A DNA stretch of 64,000 nucleotides from Amycolatopsis benzoatilytica AK 16/65 (GTDB lineage: Bacteria; Actinomycetota; Actinomycetes; Mycobacteriales; Pseudonocardiaceae): NCBI RefSeq assembly GCF_000383915.1, contig NZ_KB912942.1, forward strand, positions 4,617,039-4,681,038. The letters are read 5' to 3'. The notes below the pieces were generated by a model. The model was not told the DNA's origin, made no database searches, and saw nothing but the letters and a program-made list of their open reading frames with translations. Each line of letters starts with the position of its first letter. The stretch's first letter is position 1. The position numbers and the translations under genes are program-made. Shown in pieces: positions 18,424-29,200 of this stretch.

Positions 18424-19977
18424 TCACCTGCCTGCTTCTGCGGCGCTGTCGGACAGCGCGCGGTAGTTGCCGGAGCTCAGTTCGCGGCGCAGGATCTTGC
18501 CCACCCCGGATTTGGGAATGGTCTCGACGGCGACGAACCGCTTGGGGCGTTTCAACGACGGCAGCCCGGACTGCTCGCGAACGAAGGTCTCCAGCACTTC
18601 GGTCGCGTGTTCGGGGGTCATGCCGTCGCCCGGGATGAAGAACGCGGTGGCGGCCTGGCCCCACCGGTCGTCCGCGATGCCGACGACGACCAGCTCGCGC
18701 ACCGCCGCGCAGCGGATCAGCGCGTCCTCGATCTCCTCCGGGTAGATGTTCTCGCCGCCGGAGTTGATCATGTCGTCGACCCGGCCGGCGACCCAGAGGT
18801 CCCCGTCCTCGTCGGCGATCGCCAGGTCGCCGGGGAAATACCAGCCGCCGCGAATGGAGCTGGCGTCGGCGTCGGGACGGCGCCAGTACCCGGCGAACGC
18901 CTCGGGACTGGACATCGAGACGGCGATCTGCCCCTGCTCCCCCGGCTTCACTTCGGCGTCCGGCGGCGCCGCGGGATCCGGGTCCACCAGCCGGACCCGG
19001 GAGAAGAGGCCGGCGCGGCCCGCCGACCCCGGCTTCGCGACAACGTCCGGGCCGATCGTGAAGGTGTAGATCTCGGTGCTGCCGAAGTGGTTGACGAACG
19101 ACTCCGGTTCCAGCGCGCCAGCGAGTTGCTCGGCCAACGCCGGCGTCATCGACGAGCCGGCGTAGGCCAGCCTGCGCACGGTTCGCGCCTCGGCGAGCCG
19201 GCCGGTGCGCACCAGCGACCAGTAGATCGTCGGCACCAGGTACAGCGAACCGATCCGCTCCGCGGTGATCAATTCGAGCGTCTCGTCCGCGTCGAACTTC
19301 ACCTGCGGCACCCAGGTTCCCGCGCCGACCAGAGTGGCCAGCAGAGTGCGCAGCCCCATCGTGTGGAACAGCGGCATGACGCCCAGCGTGGCGTCGAAGC
19401 GAGACTGTCCACTCTGGATCAAATGCGCGATCGCCGCGTGGTGCTCGGCGGAGTGCGTGCGCGGCACGCCCTTCGGCTTCCCGGTGGTGCCCGAGGTGTA
19501 GAGCATCACGCTGATGTCCTGATCAGACACTCGGATGCCCAGGCAGCCGCTCGGCTGAGCCAGCGCCCGGCGCTCGACGGTGTCCTCGCCCGGTGACCCG
19601 GAGGCGATCCGGGCCACCGGGGGCAGCCCAACCAGCGCCTCGTCCGCGAGAGCCGCGGTCGAGGCGTCGGTGATCACCAGGGCGGGCGCGGCGTCGGCGA
19701 CGCAGTAGGCAAGTTCGGGCGGCGCGAACCGGAAGGACAGGGGCACCGAGACCGCACCGAGCTTCTGCACGGCCAGGTGCAGGCTGGCCAGCGGTTCGCC
19801 ACCGGCGAGCGAAAGCACCACCCGTTCGCCGGGCCGGACGCCGAGCTCGGCCAGCGCCCGTGCCAGCCGGTCGGTGTGCGCATCCCACTCCGCATAGGTC
19901 ATGGGGCTTCTGCCGCCCACCGCGCGACGCCGGGGATAACGCTCCGCCGTCCAGCGCAGAACCGTGCCCAGATCCAT
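18424..19977 (-). CDS. AMP-forming acyl/aryl-CoA ligase, probable 2-furoate-CoA ligase (HmfD-like)
   Basis: 517 residues, adenylate-forming superfamily. The P-loop YTSGTTGKPKG is near 160, the A5 motif FGSTE near 295, the A7 motif YFPGDLA near 385, and the terminal lysine motif PKSGVGKILRRE near 495. It activates a carboxylic acid to its CoA thioester and is the first gene of the operon, so the hydroxylase downstream presumably works on the CoA ester. It is close to aryl ligases of the 4-chlorobenzoate/benzoate type. Furoate is inferred from the gene set (ligase, three-subunit molybdenum hydroxylase, crotonase). Nicotinate-like or hydroxycinnamate acids would be the alternatives. Confidence 0.83.
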   Translation of the reverse strand: MDLGTVLRWTAERYPRRRAVGGRSPMTYAEWDAHTDRLARALAELGVRPGERVVLSLAGGEPLASLHLAVQKLGAVSVPLSFRFAPPELAYCVADAAPALVITDASTAALADEALVGLPPVARIASGSPGEDTVERRALAQPSGCLGIRVSDQDISVMLYTSGTTGKPKGVPRTHSAEHHAAIAHLIQSGQSRFDATLGVMPLFHTMGLRTLLATLVGAGTWVPQVKFDADETLELITAERIGSLYLVPTIYWSLVRTGRLAEARTVRRLAYAGSSMTPALAEQLAGALEPESFVNHFGSTEIYTFTIGPDVVAKPGSAGRAGLFSRVRLVDPDPAAPPDAEVKPGEQGQIAVSMSSPEAFAGYWRRPDADASSIRGGWYFPGDLAIADEDGDLWVAGRVDDMINSGGENIYPEEIEDALIRCAAVRELVVVGIADDRWGQAATAFFIPGDGMTPEHATEVLETFVREQSGLPSLKRPKRFVAVETIPKSGVGKILRRELSSGNYRALSDSAAEAGR

Positions 19978-20018
19978 GACCGTCCCTCCATCGCGACAGC
20001 GGTCGTGCCGATCGGAAC

Positions 20019-20039
20019 TACCGTACGTAACACACGGTA
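20019..20039. promoter_or_regulatory. Candidate PadR operator
   Basis: Inverted repeat TACCGT-N9-ACGGTA in the 115 bases between the ligase start and the divergent padR-like gene. It lies about 40 bases upstream of the ligase start, where a repressor would cover the promoter. The arms differ from the classic ATGT-N8-ACAT PadR site, so the assignment rests on position and symmetry. Confidence 0.45.
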
Positions 20040-20092
20040 CGATTCTGACCGTCTGTTTCGGATGGTTGCGAACCTACGATATGGTTCGGAGC

Positions 20093-20665
20093 ATGTCAAC
20101 GGTTCGGTTGTCGACGACGTCGTACGTGGTGCTCGGCATGATCGCGCTGCGCGGTCCTTCCACGTCCTACGACCTCAAACGCGCGATCGGCCGCTCAGTG
20201 GGCTACTTCTGGAACTTCCCGCACGCGCAGCTGTACTCGGAACCCAAACGGCTCGAGGAAGCCGGCCTGCTGGAACTCGACGAGGAAGATTCGGGGCGCC
20301 GGCGCAAAACGTTCTCGATCACCGAAGCCGGCCGGAAGGCGCTGCGCGGCTGGATGGCCGAGCCTGTCGACGAGCATTTCGAGCTGCGCGACGTAGCGGA
20401 GATCAAGCTGTTCTTCAGCGAGCTGGCCGGACCGGACGACGTGGCACAGCTCGCAAAGGGTCAGGTCGAGCAGCACGAGCGCCGGATCGCCGAATACGAG
20501 GAAATGCAGCGCCGCTTCGGCCACATCGAGGAAGTAGCCGGCCGGATGATCACCCTGGAACTCGGGCTCGGCATGGAATACGCCGCCCTCGAGTTCTGGC
20601 GCGGCGTACGCGAGCGCGCCGACCGCGGCGAGTTCGAGGCCGGAAAGCAGTCGCCTCGGGACTAG
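20093..20665 (+). CDS. PadR-family transcriptional regulator
   Basis: 190 residues. The N-terminal winged helix (about 5-85, VVLGMIALRGPSTSYDLKRAIG...SEPKRLEEAGLLE) is the PadR fold, and the C-terminal Vir-like helical region (residues 95-180) is the dimerisation domain. I start it at the ATG at 20093, with GGAG 5 bases upstream; an in-frame ATG 12 bases earlier lacks a site. Divergent from the ligase/molybdenum hydroxylase operon, so it probably represses it and is relieved by the substrate acid or its CoA ester. Described furoate operons use a LysR-type activator, so a PadR here is a local difference. Confidence 0.85.
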   Translation: MSTVRLSTTSYVVLGMIALRGPSTSYDLKRAIGRSVGYFWNFPHAQLYSEPKRLEEAGLLELDEEDSGRRRKTFSITEAGRKALRGWMAEPVDEHFELRDVAEIKLFFSELAGPDDVAQLAKGQVEQHERRIAEYEEMQRRFGHIEEVAGRMITLELGLGMEYAALEFWRGVRERADRGEFEAGKQSPRD

Positions 20666-21322
20666 CGTCCCCGCGCCGGCGGCCGCCGCCCGGAACGCGG
20701 CTCTCTGCCTCGTCCACCCAGTTACCTCGCGCCGACAACGCGCCGCGGGAACCGTTGGGCCTGGTGTGCACCCTTGGGCTCCAAGACCTCGGAAACCACC
20801 CAGAGCGATGAGGCGAAGTTCAGCCTTTGATCCGCAGCCGGCCGGCCGTAGCCAGCTGCTGCCGGACAGACGACCCCCGCACGGACGGAGACCGCACGGT
20901 CACCTCTTCCGGCGCAGCATGCCGCCCCCTTCGACCGACGTTGCCAGTCGTGTACTTGTTGCGTCGACCGAGAGAAATGGTGATCGCCTTCAACGACGGA
21001 GCGAACGGCGACGTCAGCTGGACGAGGACATTGAGCAGCTCCCTTTAGCGCAAAGAGAGTTCCTGCTCGTCGAGACGGTGAAGACGCACCGTTTCCACGT
21101 ATTCAAGAAGCCTCTCGCGCGCAGCCACGCGCATGCGGATGGGATCGCCTACGACAGCGACGTCTTCATCCCCAGAAATCGGGCCGCGACGCGGGGCGGA
21201 AAGGCCGGATCTCGGCCTCCGTCGACTCTCCTGGCTGATCTCGAGGAGGAACGATGACGAAGCTGCGCCAGAACCGCGAACCGGAACAGTCCGTCCTCCG
21301 GAACTGGGCGCTCGCGGCCGGG
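20666..21322. other. Intergenic stretch with no recognised gene
   Basis: Short frames on both strands (for example plus 20766-21257) have no recognisable family. A short plus frame ending at 21048 looks weakly coding but matches nothing I know. The stretch borders the broken phosphotransferase and may be decayed. Confidence 0.35.
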
Positions 21323-22147
21323 CTAGGCGTTGGCTCGGCGGAGGCGTTCGGCTGCCTGCGCGCGAACCGCGTCGCCAGCCCCCGCAGAGGCGCCGTGCAA
21401 AGCTTCCCATCGGACGTCGTGCACCGCGGGCCAGAGACTGGCCGCCCACGCGATCTCCTGCTCTTCCGCGGTGAACGGCCGCCACCGGAAGTCCTGATAT
21501 GCCGCCAAGAACGCCTCGGAGCTTTCGATCGGCGGCAGCGTCGCCGGCCCGGTCTTGGGAAACGCTCCGCTCGCCGCTCCCGCCAGCGCCGCATCCGGCT
21601 GCCACGCCAGGCTGTCCCAGTCATGCACAGCCCACCCGCGGTCGTCGCGCCAGCGGATGTTCTGCGCCTCGAAGTCAGCGTGGCCCAGCACGCACGGCAG
21701 GTCGGCGGCCAGCATCCGCGCGCGGACCCGCGCGGCCGCGTCGACGGCGGAGGCGGGCACGACGCTCTGATCCCGTTCGTCAAGGAACCCGATGGCCGGC
21801 CACAACCCGGAACCCCCGTGGTCCCAATGCACCCAGCGCGGATTCGGCAGCGGAGGAGGCACGACGTTCACCTCGGCCAGTTCCCCCCTCAGCCCAGCGA
21901 ACACCGCCACGTCCGGCGGATCGTCCTCCAGCAGGTCGCCGCCGGGCCGGAACTCCTCAGCGTGCACGGCCGGCGCACCGACGCCGACTGCAGGCGTGAG
22001 CGGCCGGACACACCGAAACCCCCGCTCCGCCAACCGGCCCTGCACGGCAACACACGACGCGGCCCGGCCGTCGTCCTCCCGCGCCTTCACCGCGACGTCG
22101 CGCCCACCCGCCAACCGCAACCCGAACACCGCCGACATCGACCGCAC
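21323..22147 (-). pseudogene. Aminoglycoside-phosphotransferase-family protein, 5'-truncated
   Basis: The minus frame ending at 21323 has the APH/choline-kinase core: a lysine strand (GRDVAVKAREDDGRAASC), the Brenner catalytic motif GHADFEAQNIRW and the metal motif VHDWDSLAW. The reading frame is intact through the C-terminus, but the first part of the N-lobe is missing. Near 22147 the sequence switches to the interior of an unrelated DUF2637 gene read in another frame. No start codon with a ribosome site is left for it, so it is best read as a gene cut by recombination. A short product from an internal ATG (SMSAVFGL) is possible but would lack the N-terminal strands. Confidence 0.6.
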
Positions 22148-22443
22148 CTCGAGAACACAGCCCACGCCAACGACCGACCACTCCCCCGCTGACCCCGCCA
22201 CAACTCCGCCGTCGCCAACGTGAGCAAGCCGTCCACGATCAACGGCCAGATCGCCGCGGTAGTCCCCTCCGCACCGAACCGCGACGCGAACACCCGACCA
22301 TGCCGGTACGACGCATACGCCGCACCCAACCCCACCAAACCCTTCGCACCACGCTGCACCCGCAACGACCACGAGCGCCGCGCCTGAGCCCCTACTCCGT
22401 TCCTGAAGCAAACAGCACTCTCGTGCATCAACTCCGTCGTCAC
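22148..22443 (-). pseudogene. DUF2637 membrane protein, 3'-truncated (integrative-element gene)
   Basis: From the ATG at 22443 the frame encodes the N-terminal part of a DUF2637 protein (GLGAAYASYRHGRVFASRFG...WPLIVDGLLTLATAELW), clearly related to the complete copy at 35216-36091. After about 98 residues, at WAVFS, the homology stops exactly where the phosphotransferase frame begins. DUF2637 genes are common on actinomycete integrative and conjugative elements and encode multi-helix membrane proteins of unknown function. This is therefore the broken end of a mobile element. Confidence 0.65.
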
Positions 22444-23406
22444 GCCGACTCACCTCGACGCACCCGGCGGCAGCTCACAATCCCCACCACCGCAGAAACC
22501 CACAGCTCAAAAGCCATATTTCCCGATGTAGATGTCGCCCGAACCGCACCCTGGGTTCCGTCGCGCACCAGGTCGCAGCCTGCGCGAAGACTGGTTGGCG
22601 CGGCCGATGCCTCGGCATCCTCCTCAAATGCACCCCGCGGCGCAGGGCGGCCTTGCCGCCCAGCGCCGCAATTACGGCCATATAGCCGACCGGCCTGTAG
22701 CCCAGCACGGTCCGGCGACGTCCCGCCGGGCAGGCCAGGACCTTCGATGCGGTTTTGCCCAGGCGAATCAGCCCGCGGGCTTTGAACCGCGGCTCAGCTC
22801 GCCCTGTCGGCGCAGCGTGCCGTCGAACCGGCTTTCGCTGGGCTGCCGTCCTGACATGCATCAGCGCGCAGCCGGGCTTGCTCACCAAGAAACAGGCGCG
22901 ATGCTCAGAGACGTCCGGGATCGGGCTCGCTATGTGCCTCGCCGGAACGACCCCCTGCACGACTGGTGGGAAAACCGCATCCAGTGCTGACAGCTTGAAT
23001 ATCTGTGCGGCGGAAGGACACGCGGTCAGCGGCGGTCGGGCACGCGAATTCGACCATCCCGAACACCGGAAGGAGGACCCACAACACCCACCGGTTACGG
23101 CCTCAAGCCGAGCCGTCACCCACGCGAAAGATCCGGGCTAACGTCCCTCCGATGCGGGCGCAAACCGGCAGTTCCGGATCGTGGGAGCACTCTGCCACGC
23201 ACGAAATGGCCATTTTTTTGTCCACTGCGTGAGTGTTGATCGCTGCAGTCCCCTTGGCCAACAGAGCCCTTCACGCCACTGTAGTCGTCCACTGTCGCCC
23301 GGGCTCAAGGAAATCATCATGAACTGGCGTAACCCGGTTAGGCGAAACGAGTGACGATCACCGAATACGATGTACCGATGACTGCACAACAGGTAGAGAA
23401 GTCGAA
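22444..23406. other. About 960 bases upstream of the Wadjet locus, no clear gene
   Basis: Frames on both strands give compositions typical of shadows. I see no family, no tRNA and no strong terminator. It should contain the promoter of the downstream four-gene defence operon; a short palindrome GTGA-CGA-TCAC lies at 23350-23360, about 50 bases before the first start. Confidence 0.35.
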
Positions 23407-25008
23407 ATGGATGATGACGAGCTGCTCGAGGAATGGGAGTCAGCCGGGGCGAAGATCCTCGTGCTTGCCGAAGCCGGCGTGCTGCCTGGCCGGATGCCAG
23501 TCGTCAAGTACCTCGGGTCGAAAGCGGCACCGTTCTACCGGGCCGTGCTCGACGTCCTGGTCAACGAAGAGTCGCGGCTCGGCCTTCAGCTCCCGACCGC
23601 GGCCATCGCCCAGCGTGCGACCGAGCTGCTCGAACAAGCCGCCGACGGTCCTGTCGACTGTCCTCCCGTCGCGAAACTGCTGGAGCAGCTGTGTGAGTGG
23701 GGCAACGTCGACCGGATCCACAACACCCACCGCAAGGGCAGCCCCCAAGAGTACCTTCGGCATGACTACCTCTATCAGATGACACCGGCCGGCACGGTCG
23801 TCCACCGCGAGCTCACCAAGATCGACCAAGAGCTCGGGATGACCGGCGCGCTCCAGGCATCGATGCTACCCGAGGTGCGCCGGGCGCTGCTGGAGCTGGT
23901 CGCTGCGCTCGGCGAGCCCAGCGCAGCGGACCGCAACCAGCGAGCCTACATCGCCTTCACCCGTGTCGTGAATGGGTTCACGCAGCTGTCGGAGAACGCC
24001 AAGCTGTTCGTCCAGGGCTTGAACCGGTCGCTGCATCTCGACTCCGCCGAGAAGGCCGAGAGGTTCTTGGCCTACAAGCGGCTCGTGGTCGATTACCTGC
24101 AGACCTTCTCGATCGGCATCGCGAAGTTCGCGGCGGGTATCGCCGAAGGGATCGAGGCCGCCGAGCAGCGCGGCATTCTGGCCGCCCTTCCCGGTATCGC
24201 CGCAGTCGAGGCCGCACCCACGCTGGATGTGTCGACGGAAGAAGCAGCCGTCCGCGACGCAGAGGTGATGCGCGCCCAATGGCTCGGGTTGCGGCGGTGG
24301 TTTTTCCCAGACGGCGACCGGCAACCGGTGGTGATCACGCTGGCCGACCGTTCCATCGAGGCCGTCAGCCGGATCATGACCACAGTGCGTCAGCTGAACG
24401 ACGAGCGGTTCCGGCGGGTGAATCGCAAGGCGGACCTGGTGGCGATGGCGCGGTGGTTCTCCTCGGCCGGCACTGATGTGACCGCCCTGTGGCACGCTGG
24501 TTTCGGGCTCTACTCCGCACGTCATCTGGGCGCGCCGCACCCGGCGGAGGCCCAAATCGACATCCGGCCGGGTATCGGATGGTGGGAGGGCGTCGCCCCT
24601 CCGATCTCGCCGCGCCTGCGCACGCAAGGCCCCCGGGCGAGCGGAGGGGTCGCTTCGCGCCTGCCGAACCAGCGCACGGCGAAGAAGCTGCTCCGGATGC
24701 AGCAGGAAGCGGAGGATGCCGCGGTGGAGGCGGCCGCCAGGTCTCTCGCCGGTCGTAGTCCGTGCTTGTTGTCCAGTCTCACCCATCTCCCGGCCGCGGA
24801 GTTCGACCTACTGCTGCGATGCCTCGACGTCGCGCTCGCCAGCGCTGAGCACAACGGAATCCGGTACGCGGAGACCAGCGATGGGTTGATCAGAGTGACG
24901 CTGCGGCAACCCGAGTCCGACGACGTCGCCACGATCACCACGCCGCGTGGCACGATGGGCATGGCCGACTTCCACATCACGCTGGAGGACATGGGGAGCG
25001 CATCGTGA
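23407..25008 (+). CDS. jetA: Wadjet/Ept plasmid-defence protein JetA (TIGR02677, DUF2397 family)
   Basis: 533 residues, kleisin-like subunit of the SMC-type Wadjet complex, which recognises and cleaves closed circular plasmid DNA. Family features: an N-terminal winged-helix region (FYRAVLDVLVNEESRLGLQLP), a Y-x-MTPAG strand segment near 125, and the conserved C-terminal stretch PPISPRLRTQG followed by a charged helix. It is the first of four consecutive plus-strand genes jetA-B-C-D. The ATG at 23407 has a weak GAGAAG site. It ends with a GTGA overlap into jetB. The family matches EptA of the mycobacterial EptABCD system. I infer a type II-like Wadjet but did not verify the subtype. Confidence 0.85.
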   Translation: MDDDELLEEWESAGAKILVLAEAGVLPGRMPVVKYLGSKAAPFYRAVLDVLVNEESRLGLQLPTAAIAQRATELLEQAADGPVDCPPVAKLLEQLCEWGNVDRIHNTHRKGSPQEYLRHDYLYQMTPAGTVVHRELTKIDQELGMTGALQASMLPEVRRALLELVAALGEPSAADRNQRAYIAFTRVVNGFTQLSENAKLFVQGLNRSLHLDSAEKAERFLAYKRLVVDYLQTFSIGIAKFAAGIAEGIEAAEQRGILAALPGIAAVEAAPTLDVSTEEAAVRDAEVMRAQWLGLRRWFFPDGDRQPVVITLADRSIEAVSRIMTTVRQLNDERFRRVNRKADLVAMARWFSSAGTDVTALWHAGFGLYSARHLGAPHPAEAQIDIRPGIGWWEGVAPPISPRLRTQGPRASGGVASRLPNQRTAKKLLRMQQEAEDAAVEAAARSLAGRSPCLLSSLTHLPAAEFDLLLRCLDVALASAEHNGIRYAETSDGLIRVTLRQPESDDVATITTPRGTMGMADFHITLEDMGSAS

Positions 25009-26213
25009 TCCTGGAGGAAACCACGAGGGAGGAGCTTCGCCAGGCCGCCCGGTTTCTCGTGCTGAATCCCTTGCTGCACCCCGGTGGACGTCACGCCAAG
25101 ATGGCAACGCTGGTGCACAGCCACGCCAAGCCGCTCAAGGCCTGGTTCGACGAGTACCTCGGCTGGCCGCTGGTGATCGAACGTGACGTCATCCGGTTGG
25201 TCAAGGTGCCCGAGCCGCAGACCGTGACACACAAGGACGACGCTCACAGCGCCCGGTGCTGCACCCTGTTCTGCCTCGTGCTGGCCACGCTCGAAGATGC
25301 GGGTACGCAGACCGTCATCACCGAACTCGCCGATGAGGTCACCACCATCATCGCGGCCACCGAGGGAATCCCCGCCTACGACTCGACTGAGTACGCCGAA
25401 CGCAAGGCGTTCGTCCAGGCGATCCGGCTGCTGACGACCTACGGCGCGCTGGTTCCCGTGCAGGACAGCGCCTCGACCTGTGAGGACGAGAACCGGTATG
25501 TCGAGTCCGAGGGAGACGCGCTCTACGACGTCGACCACCGCACAGCTGCGTTGCTCCTCGCTTACCCCACTCCCCCTACGCGAGCTGCGGTCCACCAGCA
25601 CCTCACCCGGCAGTCCTATCCGGACACGGTGGAAGGCGCCAACAGGCGACGGCGCCACGCCGTCATGCGGCGGCTCGTCGACCATCCGGTGATGTACTTC
25701 GACGAGCTGACCGATGACCAGCTCGATTACTTCCGCAGCCAGCGCCCCCTCTTCGTCCGCCAGTTGCGGGAAATGCTGGACACCCGCCTCGAAGTGCGCG
25801 CCGAGGGCGCCGCCGTCATCGACGACGAGCTGACCGACCTCGCCTTTCCCAAGGACACCAAGGACCAGTTCGCCGCGCTGCTCTTCGCGCACGCTCTCGC
25901 CGACGAACCGAACGCCACGGAGGCGGGGAATCAGGTTGTGGACGAAGTCCTGCACCGAATCGCGGACCAGGTAGCACCACAGCTTGCGGCCCGCGCGATC
26001 AGAGCGAGCAGTCCGAGGGAGGTTCGGCAGGCGGCGCTCACGATGCTCACCAAGCTCCGGCTGGTCGAGCCTCTCGACGAAGGTGGTGTCCGTACCCTGC
26101 CCGCGCTCGGCCGCTACCGCAATGTCCGAGAACCCATCGCACCACAGCAAGAACCGGCAGCGGCGCTGTTCGCACTGGCCGGCGACGAGGAAACCGATGT
26201 CACCCAGTCCTGA
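25005..26213 (+). CDS. jetB: Wadjet/Ept plasmid-defence protein JetB (TIGR02678, DUF2398 family)
   Basis: 402 residues, the KITE-like winged-helix partner of JetA and JetC. The family blocks are visible: RQAARFLVLNPLLHP at the N-terminus, WFDEYLGWPLVIERD near 45, SARCCTLFCLVLATLED near 80, and a C-terminal winged-helix region. The GTG start at 25005 overlaps the jetA stop by 4 bases, and the gene overlaps the jetC start by 17 bases, so the three are translationally coupled. Mycobacterial EptB is the closest functional precedent. Confidence 0.85.
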   Translation: MILEETTREELRQAARFLVLNPLLHPGGRHAKMATLVHSHAKPLKAWFDEYLGWPLVIERDVIRLVKVPEPQTVTHKDDAHSARCCTLFCLVLATLEDAGTQTVITELADEVTTIIAATEGIPAYDSTEYAERKAFVQAIRLLTTYGALVPVQDSASTCEDENRYVESEGDALYDVDHRTAALLLAYPTPPTRAAVHQHLTRQSYPDTVEGANRRRRHAVMRRLVDHPVMYFDELTDDQLDYFRSQRPLFVRQLREMLDTRLEVRAEGAAVIDDELTDLAFPKDTKDQFAALLFAHALADEPNATEAGNQVVDEVLHRIADQVAPQLAARAIRASSPREVRQAALTMLTKLRLVEPLDEGGVRTLPALGRYRNVREPIAPQQEPAAALFALAGDEETDVTQS

Positions 26214-29200
26214 TTCCCCGCACTTACGCGACGTCCAGCTCTCAGCGTTGCTCTCCGGTACTCCCCCGACTCCGACCAGCTCGCGATTCAAGCCGTTGCG
26301 TATGGGCCTGATGGGAATCTGGCAGTACGCCAACGAGGAGTTCCACTTCCACGACGGACGGCTGATCCTGCGCGGCCGTAACGGCAGCGGCAAGACCAAG
26401 GTGCTGGAGGTGACCAGCCCGTTCCTCATCGACGCGAACCTCTCAGCGCGACGGCTCGACCCGTTCGGCAACAACGCGCGGTCCATGCGCGAGAATCTCC
26501 TGTACGAGGGACGCACCCACCAGATCGGTTACGTCTGGTGCGAATACGGGCGCGTCACCGAAGACGGCAGCGCCGAGTACCGGACGATCGGTGCGGGCAT
26601 GCGTGCACGAGAGACCAAGTCCGGTAGCCCGGAGTCCTGGTACTTCATCACGCCATTGCGCGTCGGCGTCGATTTCAGCGTCTGTGACAACGCGAAGCGA
26701 CCGCTCGACGGCGGCGACCTCGCCAAGCGACTCGGGGACTCGGACGACACCGTGTTCACGAAGGCCGAGGACTACCTGGCCAAGCTCGCGCGTGAGCTGT
26801 TCGGGCTGAGCCCCCGGCGCCTGCACAGCCTCGTGGAGCTGCTGATCATCTTGCGCAGACCCAAACTGAGCGAGAACCTGAGCGTCGAACGGCTCAAGGA
26901 AATCCTCTCCAACGGCTTGCCGCCCGTCGACGACGACCTCATCACGGGTCTCGCAAAGAACTTCGACGAACTCAAGCAGGACGAGGAAGACCTCAGGAAG
27001 TTCGTCAAGGCGCAGGAGGAAGTCGACCTCTTTCTCGCCAGCTACCGTGTCTACGCGCGGCGGATGATCCGGCACCTCACCCACGACGTCATCGACGCCG
27101 CAGCGAAACATCAGAAAGTACTCGGCCGCGGCAGCCGCGCGGCACAGAATCTCGCAAAGACCGAGACCGCCGTCGGCGAAGCAGACGCCGAACTGGCGCG
27201 TCTCGGCAACCAGCAGAAGATGCTGCACGGCCAGATCCGCGCGCTCGAGACCAGCCCCGAGATGAAGAACCGCGAGGCGCTCGACCGGCTCAAGTCCCAA
27301 GTAGCCGATGCGACGAAGGCTGCGGGGCAGGCGGAGCGCCGCACCGTACAAACGGCCGGATTGCTGGCCACCGAGCGACAAGCGCTCGAAGAAGCCGCGG
27401 GAAAGCTCGCCGATGCGCGCACGAACGCGGCCGAGGCCGAGGCCGAGGCACGGACCCATGCCTCGGTGGCAGGCATTCTCCCGGCGCTCGAGGCCGAACT
27501 GGACGGATTGCACAGCGCCGCGGCGAGCGCACGGAATACCGTCGAAGGCTACATCTCGGCACGCCGCGCGGCTGTGCAGGAGACCCGCCGGTTGTACGAC
27601 CAACAGCAGGACGCCCAAGTCGTCGTAGAGCGGGTGCAAACCACTCACGACGACCTGTCCGCTCGCCGAACCAGCGCGACGGAGCAAGTGCAGACACTCG
27701 AAACGGCCTTCGACGACCAGGTGTCGCTGCTGTCGCAGGCGATCGTCTCCTGGTCCGGGGAATGCGTCGAGTGCCCGCTCACCGACGAACAAGTCACGTG
27801 GCTGGTCGCGGTGGCGGAACGGATCGGGGACGACCAAGCTCCCCGGCTGGCTGATTCGATTGCGGAGTACGTCGACCACGCCCGTGCCAGATTGCAAGAA
27901 CAGCGCAGCACTGCGAGAGCCGAGCGGTTCCGGGTGGCAGCCCAGCATGCAGCCGTTACCCTGCAACGAGAGCAGGCCGATGCCGAGACAGACCCACCTC
28001 CGCCGGATCCCCTGGTCACCCGTCGCGACCGGACCGGGATACCGGGGGCACCGCTGTGGCGTCTGGTCGACTTCCACCCCGAGGTCACGGACGACGCGCG
28101 GGCGGGCATCGAGGCCGCGCTGCTCGGATCGGGACTGCTCGACGCCTGGGTCGCCCCGGACGGCACCTTGGTGGACCAGGACAGCTGGGACGCGATCCTC
28201 GTGCCGGGTCCGGCCCTGCCCGGCGGTGACTCGCTGGCGAGCCTGCTACACGCCGTGCCGCATGAGCATGTCGCGGCGAGTGTGGTCACCGCCGTGCTGG
28301 CCGGGATCGCGGTGGGTGATGACGAACAGCCGTCGGTCGCGCCGGACGGCCGGTGGGCGATCGGCCCCGTCCGCGGACGTTCCGGGCAAGAGCACGCGAG
28401 CTGTATCGGCCCGGCCGCGCGGGAAGCCGCCCGGCAACGAAAGCTCGCTACTCTCGACGCCCGGCTCGCCGAGCTCGCCGCGCTGATCTCAGGCCTGGAC
28501 ACCGACCTAGAGGTGTTCGACGAGCGGTTGCGCGCACTCGCCGAGGAACAGCGACGGCAACCCACCGACAGCGGCGTCCGCGACGTGCTGAGCGAACTGG
28601 CCGCCGCCCGTAAGCAGGAGGACCAACTCGGACGTGAGCTCGAGAAGTCCGCGACACGGCTCGGCATCGTCAAACGCACACTCGGTGAAGCCGCCGAGGC
28701 ACTTCGCGCCTACGCCCACGCCCACCTCACCCCGACGACACCCGACCAGCTCCGCTCGGTGGACTCCGCCCTGACCGACCTCAACCTTGCGCTGGAACGA
28801 CTCGTGGCCAGGATTGGCACCGCCCTGCTTCTGGCCGAACAGCACAAGGAAGCCGAGGGCCGCGTCAACCAGCTGGCAGAAGACCTCGGTGAGCGGGAAG
28901 AGGAGTCCACGGCCGCGGCGGAACTCGCGACCGAACTCCGAGAGGAGCTGAAGGAAGCGACGCAATCGCTTGGCATGGGCGTCCAGGAGATGCTGCGACG
29001 GCTGGAGGGCAAGCGCGAGGAGCTGACCAGGGCCGAAAAGACCAGCGGAAAGCTCACCGACCGGCTACGAGACCTCGGCGAGCAACGCGGCGCGCTCAAG
29101 CAGGAAGTCAGCACGGTCGCCGAAGAAGCCGGACGCCTGCTGGAAGTCCGGCAAGCCGCGGTGGCTGAGTTCCGGCGAGCCGGAGACAAGGGCTTCGTGG

